Under the pieces are notes generated by a model that saw only the letters and a list, made by a program, of their open reading frames with translations, did not search any database and was not told where the DNA came from. A stretch of DNA of 64,000 nucleotides, taken from positions 94,755-158,754 of the forward strand of contig CADAFP010000002.1 in NCBI GenBank assembly GCA_902787185.1, read 5' to 3'. Below are positions 27,898 through 38,075 of this stretch, piece after piece (position 1 is the stretch's first letter; each line of letters opens with the position of its first letter). Origin of the DNA: an uncultured Bacteroidales bacterium (GTDB taxonomy: Bacteria; Bacteroidota; Bacteroidia; Bacteroidales; Muribaculaceae). Position numbers and translations under genes: made by a program.

Positions 27898-30102
27898 ATG
27901 AGACGTAAATTTACAATTTTAATGTTCGGCCTGCTGCTAGCGGTGGGCTGGACCATTGATGCATCGGCTCAGAAGCTGCCCCAGGGTACCCCCTGGTACC
28001 AGTCACCCTTCTTCCAGAGGATGACGAAGCCGATGATGATGGAGAGCTCGAAAGGTCAGCCTGTCGAGTGGTCTTCTAACTTGCAAGCAGAGGGTGTTAA
28101 TGGCCAGCCGTCAAAAGCCCCCAAGCGCGCAAACTACAACCAAACCGCTCCCGCAACTCATATCAAGTCCTGGTATGACGGCAAGCACTACACTTGGTAT
28201 GATGCACAGGGTGTTTTACAGGGTTCTCCAAGTTACACCGAACCTGTCACCGACTCCTGTCAGATGTTCTGGTTTATCCGCAGCCTGTACGCCGACCAGG
28301 CGATGCCTGGTATTAAGTATAGCGAAGCTATGAACGTAGACTTGGCATACGATGGTTGCGATTTTGGTTACTGGCTTAGCGGCGATGTCACCCAAGATAT
28401 CACTATCGCTATGAACAGCAATTGCTATATCACTTATATCGCTCTTTATGAATATGGCAGTAACCAACCATTTTCATATTACGATGTTGACGACGGCGAT
28501 ACCCCTCCCTCTGGTTGGTCGATGCCCATTAAGGATTATATGACCAGAACACGTGACACCAACGGTTGGTACTATTGGAAGATGCCAGATGGCTACACAG
28601 ACTTTTATACCTGTTTCACGATTTCCTCGAGTGTGCTCGCTGGCCATGGCGGCGTTAGAGTTTATGTGAACGCAAGAAACACCTCCAGCACTGCGAACAG
28701 AACCAACACTTATAAGGTTTCGTGGTATGAGTATAACAATGCTACTTATTATAATGGCAATTCTGAGTTGCATTTATTGAACTCTACGTGGGGTGGTCAA
28801 GAGTCCTTGGTACATGGTCCCGTTACTCCTCCTACCGAGAATGGCTATAGTGTTGTGCTCGTTAAGCTTAAAGATGATTTTGACTACGCAACTGGCCAAG
28901 CCGAGGAGTTCACTTATACCGATAGCGCACTTTACAGCTACTATAACAAATATGTTGCTGAGATGCAGCTGCTGACCGATGGTTTGCGCGTCCAGGAGGG
29001 CACTGCCAATGCAGGTACCATTTTTGCTTACACTGGTGACCTGAACAAATTCTATTTTATCAGTAAGGGTAAGACTTTCCAGCTCTTTGGTAGTGAGAAT
29101 GCTTGGACCACTCGCGATGGTAATTATGAAAGGTTAGCTGACCGTGCTCCGTTCTATAACATGTATGAGGAGTTCAGCCCCTTTGTATCAGGCGGTACTG
29201 AAGACCACAGCGACTTCTTTGAGAAGATGAAGCAAGGTACAACCTATCCTGTAATTCATGATTGCCAAAGCGTGAACTACATGGAACACTTCTTTGCGCT
29301 GTCAAGTGAAGATGGAAGTACCGAGAACCGTGTTAACAGTCTTGTATTATACATCCCCGACAATCGTGGACAATTAGATTCCCGCACCTATGAGGAAGCC
29401 CATCAGCCCACTGTAGGTATGTACATGATTGACCTCTATGCCGATATTGAGCCTTCCCAGACACAGGAAGACTACTACACTGTAACTGTCGATTGGTATG
29501 ACAACCTCGATGTAATTACCCATAGCGATGGTATTCCCCAAACCTATTATCTGTATGAGATCCGTGACAAGGATGGCGACGGTGACATGGACACCACGCT
29601 GGTGACTCCCAATGGCACCAGCCAGACCACCTGGACCTATGACTATCCTGTCGGAGACCCCAGCTACTATGACATTTACTACTATGTAATCGGCACACCC
29701 ACCGAAGCCACCAATCAGGACACCTTCTTTGCCAAGAGTAATACCGATGACGTGACCGTCCCCGGCAAGTACGACTTCTTGGGTCTGCAGTGGTGGCGCT
29801 ACGAGAGCGACTACGTGACCGACGACGGCACCAACCAGGAGGTGAACTATTACCGCAACTGGCTGGCACCACATGCATTAAGTGTGCAAGGCGAAACTGG
29901 AATCACCGCAGGTAATGTGGGCACTACGGGCCGCACGTTGACCCTGTATCGTGACGACAACAAGGGCAATGTAATCCCTGTCATGGATCTTGAACTGGTA
30001 ATGGACGGCAACAAGGCCTACTACCGCATCAAGAAAAGGCCCAATACCCAAGTAATTGAGCCTGGATACGACGAGAATGGTGAAAAAAATACTAACAACT
30101 AA
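27898..30102 (+). CDS. secreted protein of unknown function, first gene of a two-gene operon
   Basis: A 734-residue protein starting at ATG 27898. The upstream in-frame ATG at 27769 would place 43 non-signal residues before a perfect signal peptide (MRRKFTILMFGLLLAVGW, cut near SAQ). The mature part is rich in Tyr, Trp, Asp and Thr, with repeated beta-strand patterns, as in surface beta-sandwich proteins. It includes RDKDGDGDMDTTLVTP, a calcium-loop-like run. No C-terminal sorting tail is visible; it ends GEKNTNN. Gap to the next gene is 14 bp. Third-position bases appear more AT-rich than in the housekeeping genes around it. I do not recognise a characterised family. Confidence 0.65.
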   Translation: MRRKFTILMFGLLLAVGWTIDASAQKLPQGTPWYQSPFFQRMTKPMMMESSKGQPVEWSSNLQAEGVNGQPSKAPKRANYNQTAPATHIKSWYDGKHYTWYDAQGVLQGSPSYTEPVTDSCQMFWFIRSLYADQAMPGIKYSEAMNVDLAYDGCDFGYWLSGDVTQDITIAMNSNCYITYIALYEYGSNQPFSYYDVDDGDTPPSGWSMPIKDYMTRTRDTNGWYYWKMPDGYTDFYTCFTISSSVLAGHGGVRVYVNARNTSSTANRTNTYKVSWYEYNNATYYNGNSELHLLNSTWGGQESLVHGPVTPPTENGYSVVLVKLKDDFDYATGQAEEFTYTDSALYSYYNKYVAEMQLLTDGLRVQEGTANAGTIFAYTGDLNKFYFISKGKTFQLFGSENAWTTRDGNYERLADRAPFYNMYEEFSPFVSGGTEDHSDFFEKMKQGTTYPVIHDCQSVNYMEHFFALSSEDGSTENRVNSLVLYIPDNRGQLDSRTYEEAHQPTVGMYMIDLYADIEPSQTQEDYYTVTVDWYDNLDVITHSDGIPQTYYLYEIRDKDGDGDMDTTLVTPNGTSQTTWTYDYPVGDPSYYDIYYYVIGTPTEATNQDTFFAKSNTDDVTVPGKYDFLGLQWWRYESDYVTDDGTNQEVNYYRNWLAPHALSVQGETGITAGNVGTTGRTLTLYRDDNKGNVIPVMDLELVMDGNKAYYRIKKRPNTQVIEPGYDENGEKNTNN

Positions 30103-30116
30103 ACACGACATAAGCG

Positions 30117-33100
30117 ATGAAAAAGATATATATTTTGACAGCAGTCTTTGCACTGCTCACCCTGTCGCTTAACGCGCAAATGCTGCCCTACAAAGCAGAT
30201 GGCAAAGAATCTGTATACCTAGATAGGGGTAAACAAGCTTCTGCTTCAGGACTTTTCCGTGCTCCGGCCAAAATCAACGCGGCAGATGGTGAATTCCTCG
30301 TTGGTCCATACACCACCGATTATTTCAGCGCAACTGGTAAAGGATTGTACGATCTTATTCAAGATCAAGGTAGAGTTGATATCACGGCTATTCTTGATCG
30401 CTCAGAAATTGAGCAATACATTGGCCAAGAAATCGTCGGATACCGCTTTGCTACTACTGGAACTGTAAGTTGCTATTCTTTCCTTATCTCTACTGAAGGT
30501 CCCAATCATTATGTTTCCGATATCAATGAATTTAACCTCCAGTCAAGTGGAAATTATGTAGATGTTAGTGGGACTCAATGGCATGAGTATTATCTTGATC
30601 AGCCTGTTACATTTGAGGTCCCTGACACAGCAATTACTGTCTGGATTGGATACAGATACTACCAAGAATCAAGCTCGTCTGCTGGTAACACTTATACCAT
30701 GACGCCCATTCTTGTGAATCCCAATAGCACGAGCCACGAAACCTATGCTTATTCTTATGGCACCTCGCAGTTCTACGATGTAACTTCCACATTGGGAGGC
30801 GATTTGGCTGCACAGCTGATTTTCAAGGCTCCGTCAACGGATCCCAAAATCACCGCTTCGCCTACCAGTGTCAGCATGAATACTGCACCTGGCGAAGCAA
30901 CGACCGAGACAGTGACCGTCACTGGTGCCAACCTGACAGACGGCATTACGTACACACTTAGTGGTACTGATGCTTCGTTGTTCAGTGTTAGCCCCGCCAG
31001 TTTGGGAACTTCGGGTGGTACTCTCACCATCACCTATTCGCCCACTGCCGATGGCACCCATACTGCTACTCTTACCCTATCCAGTACTGGAGCCCAGGAT
31101 GTGGTCATCACATTGAACGGTACTTGCTCTAGTGACATAACCATCTGTGATGGAACTAATACGAACAGGTATCTTCCCATTTATGGCATATATTGTGACG
31201 ATTACCAAATCAACCAGATGATCTATCCTGAGGAGCTGTTGACCAACCTTGTGGGCAAGACCCTCACATCAATGACGTTCTATGCTACAGCACCCCTGGA
31301 CGCTAATCTTTCAACTGTTGACTGGGATGTCAAGTTGGGTACCACCACTCAGGCATCTTTTGCTAGTTCCCTGGGTTCCATCACCCGCCTTGTGCCTGAT
31401 GATGTAACCACAGTAGCTGAAGGATATGTTATTACAAGTGGTATCAACACGATGACCATCACGTTCGATGAGCCGTTCACTTACAATGGCGGTAACCTGC
31501 TTATTGACTTCCAATCAAACGCCGAAGGTCAATACAAAGCAACGGATTTCTACGGTGTTAATCAAAGCACCTATACCGGATACAACAGTTATCGCTCGAG
31601 TACTGCAACACCCAACCAAAATGGTCATTACTCTAGTGGTGGTGTCCGCCAATTCCTGCCGAAGGTAACCTTCACTGTTGAGGCTAACAACAAGACTGCT
31701 ACGCCGACCATCTCCTACGTGGTGAACGGCGACAACGTGGTCATCACCGCTACCGGTGACGGCACCGTGACCTTGAATGTGCCTGGTTATGAATCAGCTA
31801 CCGGCAACGGCAGCGCAAGCATCACTGTACCGCGCACCGACACTTCCTACAGTGTGACCGCTACCGCTACCGCCCAGGAGAGTGACAAGGATGTGAGTGA
31901 TCCTGCTACCGAGACCATCATCATCCCGTTCCTGCAGACGGCAACTCCTACGATTTCTGTCAGTGAGCCTGATGCCAACGGTAATGTGACTGTTACCGCT
32001 ACTGGTAATGGTACCGTAACCCTGACCATCGGCGATCAGACAGTGACTGGAAATGGCACGGCCAGCATCACGCTGACTCCACGCGTCAATAGTTACACCG
32101 TTACCGCTACCGCCACCGCTAAGGAAGACGGTAAGGCTGCCAGCGATCCCGCTACTCGAGAGGTCACTGTTACCCCCGCGGGTGGTGAATGGCTGGAGAT
32201 GTACGGCACCTATAATAATCCCAATGACCTGCTCAGTCTGCAAAGTCTCGAAGTCGATGAAGATGGCGAACATCTGGAAATCATGATGATTGACCAGTTC
32301 CTGGCTTCCACGTTCGATAATGAACATCCCAACGGCTACACCTATATCATGAAGGAGACGGTCAATAACGAGGAGAAGAGCAGTAACTCCGTGAACATCC
32401 CCGTCTATAAGACCAACTCGTCAATCCAAGGTCTGTACACCAAGAAACAGGTGGACGATGACATTGACATGCATTTGACGGCAAATGCCATCAATAGTGA
32501 GATGGACTATAACGTGCATCCCGATCGCAACACGTTGTACTATTCTCTCTACCGCGGTGACATGAATGCCAATTATCCCGTGATTGACGTGCCTCACCGC
32601 ATCTCACAGCTCCAGAAGTTTGATGAATTGGTTGACGGCAACGTCCAGTACTTCATGTTCGAGAACCATACTGATGGTATCACTCCCAGATATGACCACC
32701 TCGGCACTCAAATCGCTGAGCGTCTCGACACCAACTATGTTCAGGGCAGCTATAATGACGAGCTCTCCTACGTGCCTGTCATCTGGACCTATGGTCTGTA
32801 CACTGCCCGTGGCGACGGCAAGAACAACAGCTACGGCTCGGACATCAAGCGTGAGAAGTTGGGTGACGTGACTGTAAAAATCACTGGCTCGAAGAGCGGT
32901 GCCAACAATGTCGAGGATACCGGTGCCGGTTGGGAAGGTCTGTTCAAGGTTGGCAATGAGTGGTATTGCATCTACACACCCATCATTGACATCACTGGCA
33001 TTGTTCCTTGCGACGGCGAGAATGTACAGAACGACCGTGACGTCAACAGCTATGTTCCCTACATGTACCGCGCATGGTGCTTGTATCCTGGCGCACGCAA

Positions 33101-33608
33101 CTTCAAGCATGTCGCTCAGACCAACTCGCAGGGTCAGACCGTTCAGGTTCTGGCCGACGATGGCGAATTGACCATTCCTTACCTGCTGGGTACCAACCAA
33201 GTCGAGGCTTCTCACACTCAAATTGGTCAAGCATGGCAGAATGGCCAGCCCAAACTGCAGTGGGCATTCGGTGTTCCCGTTAGTGAGGATCCCGCTAATG
33301 TGCTTATCGCTGTACGCTTCTACTACAAGAAGAACGTCAATGAGATTGCACAGCCCAACAGCCTGCGTGGCGGCAATCGCGACGGAGAAGTTGATGAGAA
33401 TTCCGAGGAATACTACATCGTTCAGGTTGAAGGCACTGCCGAGGATATTGAGACCTCTATCAACGAGTTCTACGCTGGCAAGGCCATCGTTGGTGTTACC
33501 TACGTTAACTCGCTGGGTATGCAGAGCGACAAGCCCTTCGACGGCATGAACATCGTTGTTACCCGCTACAGCGACGGTACGACCAGCACCACTAAGGTGA
33601 TTCGCTAA
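30117..33608 (+). CDS. large secreted protein with Ig-like repeats and type IX-like tail
   Basis: This 1163-residue protein has a signal peptide (1-20, LTLSLNA-QM). Its N-terminal region is unrecognised. A choice-of-anchor/MSP-like Ig module follows (about 240-340: TVTVTGANLTDGITYTLSG, LGTSGGTLTITYSPTADGTH). Two chitobiase-like or Ig-like repeats come next (about 520-685, ATPTISYVVNGDNVVITATG and ATPTISVSEPDANGNVTV). A C-terminal beta-rich region ends YVNSLGMQSDKPFDGMNIVV...TKVIR. That tail matches the one ending the protein at 21194-24214 and looks like a type IX sorting signal, so PorU would be its processing enzyme. It is cotranscribed with the preceding gene. Function unknown. Confidence 0.7.
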   Translation: MKKIYILTAVFALLTLSLNAQMLPYKADGKESVYLDRGKQASASGLFRAPAKINAADGEFLVGPYTTDYFSATGKGLYDLIQDQGRVDITAILDRSEIEQYIGQEIVGYRFATTGTVSCYSFLISTEGPNHYVSDINEFNLQSSGNYVDVSGTQWHEYYLDQPVTFEVPDTAITVWIGYRYYQESSSSAGNTYTMTPILVNPNSTSHETYAYSYGTSQFYDVTSTLGGDLAAQLIFKAPSTDPKITASPTSVSMNTAPGEATTETVTVTGANLTDGITYTLSGTDASLFSVSPASLGTSGGTLTITYSPTADGTHTATLTLSSTGAQDVVITLNGTCSSDITICDGTNTNRYLPIYGIYCDDYQINQMIYPEELLTNLVGKTLTSMTFYATAPLDANLSTVDWDVKLGTTTQASFASSLGSITRLVPDDVTTVAEGYVITSGINTMTITFDEPFTYNGGNLLIDFQSNAEGQYKATDFYGVNQSTYTGYNSYRSSTATPNQNGHYSSGGVRQFLPKVTFTVEANNKTATPTISYVVNGDNVVITATGDGTVTLNVPGYESATGNGSASITVPRTDTSYSVTATATAQESDKDVSDPATETIIIPFLQTATPTISVSEPDANGNVTVTATGNGTVTLTIGDQTVTGNGTASITLTPRVNSYTVTATATAKEDGKAASDPATREVTVTPAGGEWLEMYGTYNNPNDLLSLQSLEVDEDGEHLEIMMIDQFLASTFDNEHPNGYTYIMKETVNNEEKSSNSVNIPVYKTNSSIQGLYTKKQVDDDIDMHLTANAINSEMDYNVHPDRNTLYYSLYRGDMNANYPVIDVPHRISQLQKFDELVDGNVQYFMFENHTDGITPRYDHLGTQIAERLDTNYVQGSYNDELSYVPVIWTYGLYTARGDGKNNSYGSDIKREKLGDVTVKITGSKSGANNVEDTGAGWEGLFKVGNEWYCIYTPIIDITGIVPCDGENVQNDRDVNSYVPYMYRAWCLYPGARNFKHVAQTNSQGQTVQVLADDGELTIPYLLGTNQVEASHTQIGQAWQNGQPKLQWAFGVPVSEDPANVLIAVRFYYKKNVNEIAQPNSLRGGNRDGEVDENSEEYYIVQVEGTAEDIETSINEFYAGKAIVGVTYVNSLGMQSDKPFDGMNIVVTRYSDGTTSTTKVIR

Positions 33609-33663
33609 CAATTGAAAAAAAAGACCTGCGAAGGTTAGTAATTTTTCATAACTCAATTTGCTG

Positions 33664-33695
33664 AGAGGGGGTGCCCACACCGGGCACTCCCTCTT
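33664..33695 (+). terminator. terminator of the secreted-protein operon
   Basis: GAGGGGGTGCCC pairs with GGGCACTCCCTC across a 5-base loop, followed by TTTCG. It sits 56 bp past the stop at 33608. Confidence 0.75.
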
Positions 33696-33701
33696 TCGTT
33701 T

Positions 33702-34003
33702 GCAACTACGGATTAGTCTGATAGTTCTGAGGGCTGACGCGCTCTTGCTTTCAAACTACGGATTAGTCTGATAGTTCTGAGGGCTGGCGCGCTCTTGCTT
33801 TCAAACTACGGATTAGTCTGATATTTCTTGAGGGCTGACGCGCTCTTGCTTTCAAACTACGGATTAGTCTGATAGTTCTGAGGGCTGGCGCGATCTTGCC
33901 TTCAAACCACGGATTAGTCTGATAGTTCTGAGGGCTGACGCGCTCTTGCTTTCAAACTACGGATTAGTCTGATAGTTCTGAGGGCTGACGCGCTCTTGCT
34001 TTT
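33702..34003. repeat. six 50-bp tandem direct repeats
   Basis: Units begin at 33702, 33752, 33802, 33853, 33903 and 33953. Each unit holds ACTACGGATTAGTCTGATAG followed by TTCTGAGGGCTGACGCGCTC and TTGCTTT. The third copy has a 1-bp insertion and a few point changes; the copies otherwise are almost identical. There are no spacers, so this is not a CRISPR array. Confidence 0.95.
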
Positions 34004-34129
34004 ATTCGCCGTTGTTTGTAGTTGTGCGTCAGCCCATTCGCTTGAATTCGTTTCATTCTGAGACAGAAAAGAAAGTGGTGCGGCAGCCAAAAAAAATCCG
34101 TTCAATTAGCATAATTCGCCGTTATAATG

Positions 34130-34137
34130 TATCTTTG
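34130..34137 (+). promoter_or_regulatory. -7 box touching the exporter start
   Basis: TATCTTTG ends 4 bp before the ATG at 34142. Transcription would begin at or next to that ATG, and the in-frame ATG at 34127 would not be transcribed. Confidence 0.5.
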
Positions 34138-34141
34138 CCGT

Positions 34142-35968
<1,827 letters not shown>

Positions 35969-35982
35969 TCTCTCTCGGAGTT

Positions 35983-36045
35983 CTCCGAGAACTCCGAGAA
36001 CTCAGAGAACTCTGAGAACTCTGAGAGCTCTGAGAGCTCTGAAAA
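35983..36045. repeat. 9-bp tandem repeat, seven units
   Basis: Seven units of CTCCGAGAA type (CTCCGAGAA twice, CTCAGAGAA, CTCTGAGAA, CTCTGAGAG twice, CTCTGAAAA) follow the exporter stop. A matching reversed word just upstream (GGAGTTCTC) could form a hairpin. The same 9-bp unit codes the C-terminal tail of RbfA at 41681-41725. Confidence 0.9.
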
Positions 36046-36060
36046 AAATAGAAATATTGT

Positions 36061-36089
36061 GTAGTTTTTTAGATACCTTGTGCGTCTAA
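36061..36089 (+). promoter_or_regulatory. ECF-type promoter of the sigma factor gene
   Basis: GTAGTTTTTTAG, seven bases, then GTGCGTCTAA. A near-identical element with exactly the same spacing occurs at 38027-38055. The CGTC core is typical of ECF sigma -10 elements, so the sigma factor may drive its own gene. Confidence 0.55.
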
Positions 36090-36107
36090 GGGACAAAAAC
36101 GACTGAA

Positions 36108-36581
36108 ATGGAACTGAACGAAGCCGAATTTGCGCGCCTAATCCGCGAGAACAAGGGCACCATCTACACCGTGTGCTACATGTTCTCTAAGGACAAGGAG
36201 GAGGTGGATGACCTCTTCCAGGAAGCCCTTATCAAACTCTGGCAAGGACTCGCCTCATTCAAGGGGGACAGCGACTTGAAGACGTGGATCTATAAGGTCA
36301 CGCTCAACTCGTGCATCTCCATCGACCGTAAGAAGAAGAGCCACCCGACGCAACCGTTGCTGGAAGGCATCAACCTGTTTGACAAGAACGATGCCGACAA
36401 CAAGCAGACCGACATGCTGCACGCGCGCATACAGCGGCTCCAACCCTTTGACCGCGCCATCGTCCTGCTATGGCTCGAGAACATGAGCTACCAGGAAATC
36501 GCGCTCATCGTCGGCATCGAGGTGAAAAACGTCTCAGTGAGACTGCACCGCATTAAGGAACAACTCAAACAAATGAATTAA
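36108..36581 (+). CDS. ECF-type RNA polymerase sigma factor
   Basis: A 157-residue sigma-70 family protein containing only regions 2 and 4. Region 2 has DDLFQEALIKLWQGLASFKG and KTWIYKVTLNSCISIDRKKK. Region 4 is a helix-turn-helix (about 120-155) with AIVLLWLENMSYQEIALIVG and VSVRLHRIKEQLKQ. It probably directs polymerase to promoters like the element at 36061-36089 just upstream of itself and the copy at 38027-38055. The next gene, a four-helix membrane protein 17 bp downstream, is in the position where anti-sigma or signalling partners sit. ATG 36108 is 18 bp past the promoter element. Confidence 0.9.
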   Translation: MELNEAEFARLIRENKGTIYTVCYMFSKDKEEVDDLFQEALIKLWQGLASFKGDSDLKTWIYKVTLNSCISIDRKKKSHPTQPLLEGINLFDKNDADNKQTDMLHARIQRLQPFDRAIVLLWLENMSYQEIALIVGIEVKNVSVRLHRIKEQLKQMN

Positions 36582-36598
36582 AAAAACCACACGATACA

Positions 36599-37201
36599 AT
36601 GGAAAATCTCAACAACAACGACTTCAACGAACTCGACGATATCCGCCAGCAACTTAACGCCATCAAGAACAAGGTGGACGAGCAGGGGCACCTCAACCTG
36701 CGACTGGTCAAAGAGGCCATCAAGGGCAAGATGAAAAACGTGCACCGCACCAGCATGATGCTTGCCGCTGCCGGCATGTTCTGCATCCCCCTGTTCATCT
36801 GGATGAAATATGATCAGAATCTGTCGTGGCCGCTCATCATCGTCACCATCGTGCTGATGCTGAGCTCGATCATCGTTGACTACTTCATCAACCGCATCGA
36901 CGTGCAGCGCATGGGCGACGACATGGTCGAGACCGCGCGCCGGCTCACTAAGATGAAGGCCAACCGCAGCAAGTCGCACCGCATCAGCCTGACGGTTGCC
37001 ATGCTGTGGCTCCTGTGGTTCATCTATGAGTTCTACAAGAGCCATCTGGCCCTTGGCGAAATGGCCGCTCGAATGTCGGTCATCCCGATTATCGTCGGAG
37101 CGACCATCGGCGCCACCCTGGGCGTATTCCTCTACCACAGGATGCAGTGTGACATCGATGAGATGATTCGCCAAATCAACGACGTCAACCGCGACCAGTA
37201 A
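36599..37201 (+). CDS. four-helix membrane protein, putative partner of the ECF sigma factor
   Basis: This 200-residue protein has an acidic N-terminal cytosolic part (about 1-45, FNELDDIRQQLNAIKNKVDE, likely helical). Four membrane helices lie at about 52-68, 75-95, 128-148 and 158-180. A C-terminal basic and acidic tail follows (DEMIRQINDVNRDQ). It is 17 bp after the sigma factor and surely in its operon. Sigma-membrane pairs of this kind are common in Bacteroidales, and the second protein is often proposed as an anti-sigma or sensor; no classical zinc anti-sigma motif is visible, so that role is inference. A hairpin GAGAAATCAAA/TTTGATTTCTC (37250-37290) lies after it. Confidence 0.75.
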   Translation: MENLNNNDFNELDDIRQQLNAIKNKVDEQGHLNLRLVKEAIKGKMKNVHRTSMMLAAAGMFCIPLFIWMKYDQNLSWPLIIVTIVLMLSSIIVDYFINRIDVQRMGDDMVETARRLTKMKANRSKSHRISLTVAMLWLLWFIYEFYKSHLALGEMAARMSVIPIIVGATIGATLGVFLYHRMQCDIDEMIRQINDVNRDQ

Positions 37202-37412
37202 ACCACGCCACCTCCTGGCCACATAAAAGATTCATCGGCCTAACGGCCGAGAAATCAAAAAATATTTATTATTTTTTTGTTTGATTTCTCGCGCGAAGCG
37301 CGATAGCCTCTTTCTGGCATAGTTTTTTTTGAGGCAAAGGCGGTGGGTGTCAAATATTTAGACACAAAAGCGTAAAAAATATTGACAATCGCGCTTTTTG
37401 TGACCACAAAGC

Positions 37413-37444
37413 TTGACAAGAACCCTGTGTTAGCAGTATCTTTG
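37413..37444 (+). promoter_or_regulatory. promoter of the small membrane protein gene
   Basis: TTG at 37413-37415 and TATCTTTG at 37437-37444 with 21 bp between them. The leader to the ATG at 37692 is about 240 nt. Confidence 0.6.
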
Positions 37445-37510
37445 CAACACAAGGAACACCTAATTATTATATTACTCAAGTTTCTAAAGTGGCTTTGCCC
37501 CTTTAGGAAA

Positions 37511-37627
37511 CTTGAAGATTAGGGATTAAAGATTAGTGATTAGGGATAGACCCACAGGGGCGAAAACCCGCAAACTTTGAAAAAGTTTTCTTCACTAATC
37601 ACTCATCACTAATCTTTAATCTTCAAG
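37511..37627. repeat. inverted heptamer arms in a 5' leader
   Basis: The left arm is made of heptamers GATTAGG, GATTAAA, GATTAGT, GATTAGG (37517-37544). The right arm is the complement-like series ACTAATC, ACTCATC, ACTAATC, TTTAATC, TTCAAG (37594-37627). Together with CTTGAA they could form a long imperfect hairpin ahead of the gene at 37692. Confidence 0.75.
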
Positions 37628-37691
37628 TTCTGAAGTGCTTAGCACTTTAGAAAATTGAATTTTATTATTCATCATCTAAACATTTCTAACT

Positions 37692-37949
37692 ATGAACACT
37701 GCGAAGAACAATGCCCTGGGGCGCAGAATCACAGCGATGGCCGTGTGCCTTGCGCTGTTCACGCTGGGCAGCGCGCTGGCGACAATTTTTGCCAAGCAAC
37801 ACATCTGGCTGCTCGCTGTTCTCATGACGGGTGCTTTCGCAAGCCTGGGAGCCACCGGAGCCTACATGATCAGGGCGACATGGACCCGAATCGACGAGGA
37901 ACGCGGCAAGAAGCACTGGGACATCCTGAATTCACGTCTGCTCAACTGA
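37692..37949 (+). CDS. small two-helix membrane protein
   Basis: An 85-residue protein with two membrane helices: ITAMAVCLALFTLGSALATIF (about 13-33) and HIWLLAVLMTGAFASLGATG (about 37-56). A charged tail WTRIDEERGKKHWDILNSR follows. No family recognised. It has its own promoter, a long structured leader and a strong terminator (37978-38019), so it is an independent unit. The strict position between the sigma-factor operon and a second sigma-type promoter is noted. Confidence 0.6.
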   Translation: MNTAKNNALGRRITAMAVCLALFTLGSALATIFAKQHIWLLAVLMTGAFASLGATGAYMIRATWTRIDEERGKKHWDILNSRLLN

Positions 37950-37977
37950 CGGGCCATCAGGACCACTGTACAAAAGA

Positions 37978-38019
37978 ATGTCATCATGCCCAAGTGGCAA
38001 CGATGACATTTTTTTTGCG
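37978..38019 (+). terminator. terminator of the small membrane protein gene
   Basis: AATGTCATC pairs with GATGACATT around a 20-base loop with further ATGCC/GGCAAC pairing, followed by TTTTTTTT. It ends 8 bp before the second ECF-type promoter. Confidence 0.85.
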
Positions 38020-38026
38020 TTTTCAT

Positions 38027-38055
38027 GTAATTTTTTGGCCCTCACGTGCGTCTAA
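38027..38055 (+). promoter_or_regulatory. second ECF-type promoter, matching the sigma factor's own
   Basis: GTAATTTTTTGG, seven bases, then GTGCGTCTAA. This matches 36061-36089 in both conserved blocks and in total length (29 bp). It lies downstream of a terminator and upstream of a short frame and the M16 protease gene. Confidence 0.55.
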
Positions 38056-38075
38056 TAGGCAAAAAACGTCACGAT

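Larger units (their letters stand above)
33609..34141. other. intergenic region: terminator, tandem repeats, exporter promoter
   Basis: It contains a hairpin terminator (33664-33695), six 50-bp tandem repeats (33702-34003) and a -7 box TATCTTTG (34130-34137) directly before the exporter gene. No supported coding sequence is seen. Confidence 0.8.
37202..37691. other. intergenic region with hairpins and a structured leader
   Basis: It contains a likely operon-end hairpin (37250-37290), a TTG-N21-TATCTTTG promoter (37413-37444) and about 240 nt of leader. The leader has two nested inverted repeats: CAAGTTTCTAAAG against CTTTAGGAAACTTG (37479-37515) and heptamer arms at 37511-37544 against 37594-37627. 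No coding sequence is seen. Confidence 0.65.

Noticed and set aside
33702-34003. Possible CRISPR array
   Set aside because: The 50-bp units follow each other directly with no unique spacers, and no cas genes are in the window.
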